Source: Castellaniella sp. S9
GTDB lineage: Bacteria; Pseudomonadota; Gammaproteobacteria; Burkholderiales; Burkholderiaceae_B
Direction: 5' to 3'
Length of the DNA stretch: 64,000 nucleotides
NCBI RefSeq assembly: GCF_027257175.1
Contig: NZ_JAPFGD010000001.1
Location: 1 to 64,000 of the forward strand
Positions 58,181-64,000 of this stretch are shown piece after piece. Every line of letters begins with the position of its first letter. Within the stretch, counting starts at the first letter, position 1. The notes beneath the pieces were generated by a model, which did no database searches, was not told where the DNA came from, and saw only the letters and a list, made by a program, of their open reading frames with translations. Made by a program: the position numbers and the translations under genes.

Positions 58181-58236
58181 GTACCCGACTGTTGAAGTCA
58201 AGTATATCAATTTACTTGACTAAAATACTCGGCTTT
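58181..58236 (-). promoter_or_regulatory. Two tandem type-1 IscR binding sites and iscR promoter
   Basis: Read on the minus strand, 58181-58205 runs ATACTTGACT-N5-AGTCGGGTA and 58212-58236 runs AAAGCCGAGT-N5-AGTCAAGTA. Both fit the type-1 consensus ATASYYGACT-N5-AGTCRRSTAT closely. Their starts are 31 bp apart, as with the paired sites of E. coli iscR. TATACT between them is a possible -10 element. Confidence 0.8.
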
Positions 58237-58314
58237 ATGGCCTTGTTGCCCCCGGAACTTGATTTACATCATGCTCCCGGCGATAAACAGTAAAACGCCG
58301 CGCCTGAATGCCAA

Positions 58315-58332
58315 ACGCCCCTTGCGGGGCGT
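58315..58332 (-). terminator. Hairpin after the phosphatase gene
   Basis: ACGCCCC pairs with GGGGCGT around a 4-nt loop. On the minus strand it is followed by a weak T-containing stretch. It probably ends the transcript of the phosphatase gene. Confidence 0.5.
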
Positions 58333-58351
58333 GTCCGTGGCGGTCGGATCC

Positions 58352-58840
58352 TCAGGCCGCCTGGTACTGAAGCACGCGCTTGCGGACGAGTTCGAGCACA
58401 CCCTGACAGGCGTCCTCGATGTAGTCGAGCACCTTGTTGAAGCCCTCGGGCGCCCCGTAGTAGGGATCGGGCACGGTGGCCTCCTCGTATTCGTTCGAGA
58501 AGCGCATCAGCAGCATCAATTTATGCTGGTAGACCTTGGGACATTGCTGCTGCAAGGCGGACAAATTTTCCCAGTCCATGGCGAGGATCAGGTCGAATTC
58601 GCGGAAATCCTGGGCGGTGATCTGGCGACCCACGTGGGTGGACAGGTCGTAGCCGCGCTTGCGCGCAGCCGCCTGGGCGCGAGGATCGGGGGCCTCGCCC
58701 ACGTGAAAATTGTGCGTAGCCGCAGAATCGACGCGAACCACATCCGCCAAGCCCGCCTCGCCGATCATGTGCTGAAAGACACCTTGCGCGCTGGGAGAGC
58801 GGCAGATATTACCCGTACAGACGAAAAGTACTTTATTCAT
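58352..58840 (-). CDS. Low-molecular-weight protein tyrosine phosphatase
   Basis: The 162-aa protein has the P-loop VLFVCTGNICRSPSAQGVF near its N-terminus, with the Cys and Arg of CX5R, and the late catalytic Asp in TVPDPYYGAPEGFNKVLDYI. The DPYY form is typical of true protein tyrosine phosphatases and not of arsenate reductases. The ATG at 58840 (MNKVLFVCTGN) is chosen over 58900. Targets are unknown; no exopolysaccharide kinase gene is near. Confidence 0.93.
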   Translation of the reverse strand: MNKVLFVCTGNICRSPSAQGVFQHMIGEAGLADVVRVDSAATHNFHVGEAPDPRAQAAARKRGYDLSTHVGRQITAQDFREFDLILAMDWENLSALQQQCPKVYQHKLMLLMRFSNEYEEATVPDPYYGAPEGFNKVLDYIEDACQGVLELVRKRVLQYQAA

Positions 58841-59054
58841 GATAGGTGAAAGTGTGCGGGAAAACCCGGAAATTGGCAAGCAATTTCGGGGGTTTTCCAT
58901 AGTGGATCATCTTTTCCGCGGCCCGTGGAATCCCTTTTTTGCTGCGAGGCAGCATTCCGTGCGGCACCCGGGCAAATCCGCCAGCGGCATGCCGCATATG
59001 AGCTGTCGGTTTTTTCCAACGCTGCGCCGCCGGCATTCCCGCCCCGGCGTGCGG

Positions 59055-61082
<2,028 letters not shown>

Positions 61083-61207
61083 GGGCAACTGGACACCTCT
61101 TCGGGAAACCCCTTATTATCACACCATTGTCCGTCGCGACAAAAATCGGCATTCAGCCTTCCTTTCCGTGCCTTTTCTTCTTTCCTAGCCTGCCCTCCCA
61201 AACCAAC

Positions 61208-62413
61208 ATGTCCTCCCTTTTCGCTTCCGTCGAACTCGCTCCGCGCGACCCCATCCTGGGCCTGAACGAACAATTCAAGGCCGACACCCGCGACTCCAAG
61301 GTCAATCTTGGGGTGGGCGTCTACTATGACGACCAAGGCCGCATCCCGCTGCTGAACGCGGTGCGCCAGGCCGAGACCCGCCTGTTCGAGCGCGCCGAGC
61401 CCCGCAACTACCTGCCGATCGACGGAATCCCGGGCTACAACACCGGCGCGCAGACCCTGCTGCTGGGCAAGGATTCGCCGCTGATGTCCGAACATCGCTC
61501 GCTGACCGTCCAGACGCTGGGCGGCACCGGCGCACTGAAGGTCGGCGCGGATTTCCTGCGCCAGATCCTGCCCGGCGCCCAGGTCGCGATCAGCAACCCC
61601 AGCTGGGCCAACCACCAGGCCTTGTTCGAGGCGGCGGGCTTTCCGGTCGTCAGCTACGATTATTACGACGCCGCGACGCACGGCCTGGACTTCGCGGGCA
61701 TGCTGGCCTCGCTCGAGGCCCTGCCCGCGGGCACCATCGTGGTCCTGCACGCCTGCTGCCACAACCCCACCGGCGTGGACCCCACCACCGAGCAATGGGC
61801 GCAGATCGCCGACACCATCCAGTCCCGCCGCCTGGTGCCCTTCCTGGACATCGCCTACCAGGGCTTCGGCGCCGGCATCGAGGAGGACGCCGGCGTGGTG
61901 CGCCAGTTCGCCGATCTGGGGCTCACCATGTTCATCAGCTCATCGTTTTCCAAGTCCTTCTCGCTGTACGGCGAGCGCGTCGGCGCGCTGACCCTGGTGA
62001 CGGGCAGCGACGACGAAAGCGCGCGCGTGCTCAGCCAACTGAAGCGCGTCATCCGCACCAATTACTCCAACCCGCCCACCCATGGCGGCGCCATCGTGTC
62101 GCTGGTGCTCAATACGCCGGAACTGTACGCCACCTGGGCGGGCGAACTGGCCGGCATGCGCGACCGGATCCGCGACATGCGCAGCCAACTGGTCGCGAAG
62201 ATCCAGGCGGCCGGCGTCGAGCAGGATTTCAGCTTCGTCATGACGCAACGCGGCATGTTTTCGTATTCCGGGCTGACCAAGGCCCAGGTCGAGCGCCTGC
62301 GCGAGGACTTCGGTATCTATGCCGTCGGCAGCGGCCGCATCTGCGTGGCCGCCCTGAACAGCGGCAACATCGACTACGTGGCCCATGCCATCGCCCAGGT
62401 GATCAAGGGCTGA
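61208..62413 (+). CDS. tyrB: Aromatic amino-acid aminotransferase
   Basis: The 401-aa class-I aminotransferase starts [20 protein letters not shown] and carries [18 protein letters not shown], the [20 protein letters not shown] region, the PLP-binding Lys in [17 protein letters not shown] and the Arg in [20 protein letters not shown]. It interconverts aromatic or dicarboxylic amino acids and their 2-oxoacids; TyrB and AspC cannot be fully separated by eye. The ATG at 61208 fits the family start. Confidence 0.92.
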   Translation: MSSLFASVELAPRDPILGLNEQFKADTRDSKVNLGVGVYYDDQGRIPLLNAVRQAETRLFERAEPRNYLPIDGIPGYNTGAQTLLLGKDSPLMSEHRSLTVQTLGGTGALKVGADFLRQILPGAQVAISNPSWANHQALFEAAGFPVVSYDYYDAATHGLDFAGMLASLEALPAGTIVVLHACCHNPTGVDPTTEQWAQIADTIQSRRLVPFLDIAYQGFGAGIEEDAGVVRQFADLGLTMFISSSFSKSFSLYGERVGALTLVTGSDDESARVLSQLKRVIRTNYSNPPTHGGAIVSLVLNTPELYATWAGELAGMRDRIRDMRSQLVAKIQAAGVEQDFSFVMTQRGMFSYSGLTKAQVERLREDFGIYAVGSGRICVAALNSGNIDYVAHAIAQVIKG

Positions 62414-62456
62414 GCGTCCGCCTTGCCTTTTTGAGGGCTATCGGCCACAATTCAGA

Positions 62457-62472
62457 CTGTGTTTATATACAG
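62457..62472. promoter_or_regulatory. LexA (SOS) box upstream of lexA
   Basis: CTGT-GTTTATAT-ACAG matches the CTGT-N8-ACAG SOS consensus exactly. It ends only 3 bp before a first possible lexA ATG (62476) and 9 bp before the preferred one (62482), so the operator probably overlaps the transcription start. Confidence 0.9.
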
Positions 62473-62481
62473 TTGATGCCC

Positions 62482-63165
62482 ATGGCCCTCAAGCTCACCG
62501 CGCGGCAATCCCAGATCCTCGACCTGATCCGCCAGGCCATTGCCGCGAACGGCCGCCCCCCGACCCGCGCCGAAATCGCCGATGCCCTCGGTTTTCGTTC
62601 GGCCAATGCCGCCGAGGATCACCTGCGCGCCCTGGCACGCAAGGGCATGATCCGCTTGTCGGCTGGCACCTCGCGCGGCATCCAGCTCGTCGAGGGACAC
62701 GAGGATGCGGCCCCCATCGTGGGGCCGGCCGCTCACGGGGCGGCGTCCGCGCCACGCCTGGTCCAGGCGGCCGATCATCTGCTGCTGCCCATCGTCGGGC
62801 GCGTGGCGGCGGGTCATCCCATCCTGGCGGCCGAACACGTCGAACGCGAAATTCCCGTCGGCGCCGGCTTGTTCAGCCAGGCACCGGACTACCTGCTGCG
62901 CGTGCGCGGCGCCAGCATGCGCGACGCGGGCATCCTCGACGGCGATCTGCTGGCGGTCCGGCGCAGCCCCGAGGCCCGCAACGGACAGATCGTCGTCGCC
63001 CGCCTGGGCGACGACGTCACGGTCAAGCGCCTCGACCGCCAGGGCGGCCGCCTGCGCCTGCTGCCTGAAAATCCCGACTTCCAGCCCATCCTGGTCGGCC
63101 CCGAGGACGATTTCGCCCTCGAAGGCATCGCCGTGGGCCTGATCCGGACCGGCGCCCTGCACTGA
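62482..63165 (+). CDS. lexA: SOS repressor LexA
   Basis: The 227-aa repressor has an N-terminal winged helix ([20 protein letters not shown]) and a C-terminal self-cleaving peptidase with the cut site Ala110-Gly111 ([10 protein letters not shown]), nucleophile Ser145 ([13 protein letters not shown]) and general base Lys182 ([12 protein letters not shown]). RecA filaments trigger the cleavage. The start [11 protein letters not shown] is preferred; MPMALKL at 62476 is possible. A perfect SOS box lies just upstream. Confidence 0.96.
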   Translation: MALKLTARQSQILDLIRQAIAANGRPPTRAEIADALGFRSANAAEDHLRALARKGMIRLSAGTSRGIQLVEGHEDAAPIVGPAAHGAASAPRLVQAADHLLLPIVGRVAAGHPILAAEHVEREIPVGAGLFSQAPDYLLRVRGASMRDAGILDGDLLAVRRSPEARNGQIVVARLGDDVTVKRLDRQGGRLRLLPENPDFQPILVGPEDDFALEGIAVGLIRTGALH

Positions 63166-63183
63166 TCCGCCGCCCAGGCGGCA

Positions 63184-63221
63184 AAAAGGCCACGCACGGT
63201 TTCCCGTACAAGTGGCCTTTT
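63184..63221. terminator. Bidirectional terminator between lexA and lon
   Basis: AAAAGGCCAC at 63184-63193 pairs with GTGGCCTTTT at 63212-63221 around an 18-nt loop, giving T-runs on both strands between the convergent genes. Confidence 0.75.
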
Positions 63222-63237
63222 CGCCTCTGGGCAGGCT

Positions 63238-64000
63238 TCAGTGCTTGGTCACGTCGCCGTTGCTCGACCCCGCGGGACGCGAGGCTGCCACGGCCTCGGC
63301 CGCCAGGCGCGCGACCTCCTCGTCGGACAAGGGGGTGGGCATGTGCTGCAAGGCCACCTCCAGGACCCGGTCGATCCAGCGCACTGGAATGATGTCCAGG
63401 TGGTTCTTGACGTTGTCGGGGATCTCGACCAGGTCCTTGACGTTTTCCTCGGGAATCATGACGGTCTTGATCCCGCCGCGGTGAGCCGCCAGCAGCTTTT
63501 CCTTCAGGCCGCCGATGGCCAGCACCTCGCCGCGCAGGGTGATCTCGCCGGTCATGGCCACGTCCGAACGCACCGGGATGCCCGTGAGCGCCGATACCAT
63601 GGCCGTGGTGATGGCGATGCCCGCCGACGGCCCGTCCTTGGGCGTGGCGCCCTCGGGGAAGTGCACGTGCAGGTCGCGCTTTTCGAAGGCCTGGTTGGCA
63701 ATGCCCCATTTCTGGGCCCGCGCGCGCACCACCGTGCGCGCCGCCTCGACGGATTCCTTCATCACGTCGCCCAGCGAACCCGTGCGCACCACCGCGCCCT
63801 TGCCGGGCATGTCGGCCACCTCGATGGTCAGCAGTTCCCCGCCCACCTCGGTCCAGGCCAGGCCCGTCGCCAGGCCGATGCGGTCTTCCTTCTCGGCAAT
63901 GCCGAAGGTATAGCGGCGCACGCCCAGGTAGTCGTTGAGATTGGCGGCATCGACCGTGATGCGCTCGGTGATCACGCCCGCCTTGCGGCCGCGCGTCACC
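63238..64000 (-). CDS. lon: Lon protease, C-terminal part (cut by window edge)
   Basis: The visible 254 or so residues are the proteolytic domain of ATP-dependent protease Lon: [20 protein letters not shown], then the catalytic Ser in [20 protein letters not shown] and Lys in [20 protein letters not shown]. The ATPase and N-terminal domains lie beyond base 64000. Lon degrades misfolded and regulatory proteins, among them many antitoxins. The C-terminus ends normally (NGDVTKH). Confidence 0.95.
   Translation of the reverse strand, partial: VTRGRKAGVITERITVDAANLNDYLGVRRYTFGIAEKEDRIGLATGLAWTEVGGELLTIEVADMPGKGAVVRTGSLGDVMKESVEAARTVVRARAQKWGIANQAFEKRDLHVHFPEGATPKDGPSAGIAITTAMVSALTGIPVRSDVAMTGEITLRGEVLAIGGLKEKLLAAHRGGIKTVMIPEENVKDLVEIPDNVKNHLDIIPVRWIDRVLEVALQHMPTPLSDEEVARLAAEAVAASRPAGSSNGDVTKH

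Overview
The window is high-GC DNA from a betaproteobacterium, most likely Burkholderiales/Alcaligenaceae (Bordetella/Achromobacter/Castellaniella-like). This rests on protein resemblance, the isc, lexA-tyrB-uvrB and bkd arrangements, and a guaA/guaB/purL neighbourhood; the genus is not established. It falls into an accessory part (1 to about 15.9 kb) and chromosomal backbone (about 15.9 to 64 kb).

Accessory part. Bases 1-1.7 kb are wreckage: the end of an IS3-family element, a decapitated VapC50-type PIN gene, a truncated FRG-domain gene, and an apparently intact three-gene toxin-antitoxin operon (ribbon-helix-helix antitoxin, zeta-like P-loop protein, 63-aa protein) linked by ATGA overlaps. 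From about 1.96 to 15.93 kb lies an integrative mobilisable element inserted at the 3' end of guaA. A 12-bp sequence at guaA's stop codon recurs with one mismatch at 1964-1975, and the octamer ATACCATG is clustered at both ends. Its tyrosine integrase sits next to guaA. The core is a mosaic: an AlpA-type regulator, IncQ-like RepA and RepC with a 22-bp iteron origin but no RepB primase, an RP4-like oriT with TraJ but no TraI relaxase, an orphan FitA/StbC-type antitoxin, and only trbJ-trbK-trbL of the mating-pair genes. A roughly 115-bp regulatory block with a perfect palindrome precedes both the alpA-repA-repC and the trbJKL operons. Cargo is chromate efflux (chrA with a PadR regulator) and arsenic resistance (arsR-arsH-arsC-acr3), with a truncated TauE/SafE gene at their junction.

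Backbone. In order: guaA, an MFS permease, guaB, purL, greB, a PHP phosphoesterase, an alpha/beta hydrolase, the branched-chain 2-oxoacid dehydrogenase operon (bkdA1-bkdA2-bkdB-lpd), comEC, catalase, a hipBA module with three operators, tatD, lolD and lolC/E, a PGAM-like gene with recJ, a DMT exporter, infA, a NitT/TauT-type ABC operon, a hemerythrin-like gene, a chemoreceptor, a TDT/SLAC1 permease, prfB with its programmed frameshift, lysS, iscR-iscS-iscU-iscA, a low-molecular-weight phosphatase, uvrB, an aromatic aminotransferase, lexA and the C-terminal part of lon.

Most unusual observations: an IscU that lacks the first of its three cluster-ligand cysteines, in an isc cluster that lacks hscBA-fdx here; the chimeric replication and transfer core of the guaA element; the duplicated regulatory block, whose inverted repeat shows a compensatory change between copies; an array of AATCG motifs spaced mostly 11 bp apart between oriT and oriV; and a PHP gene with no standard start codon.
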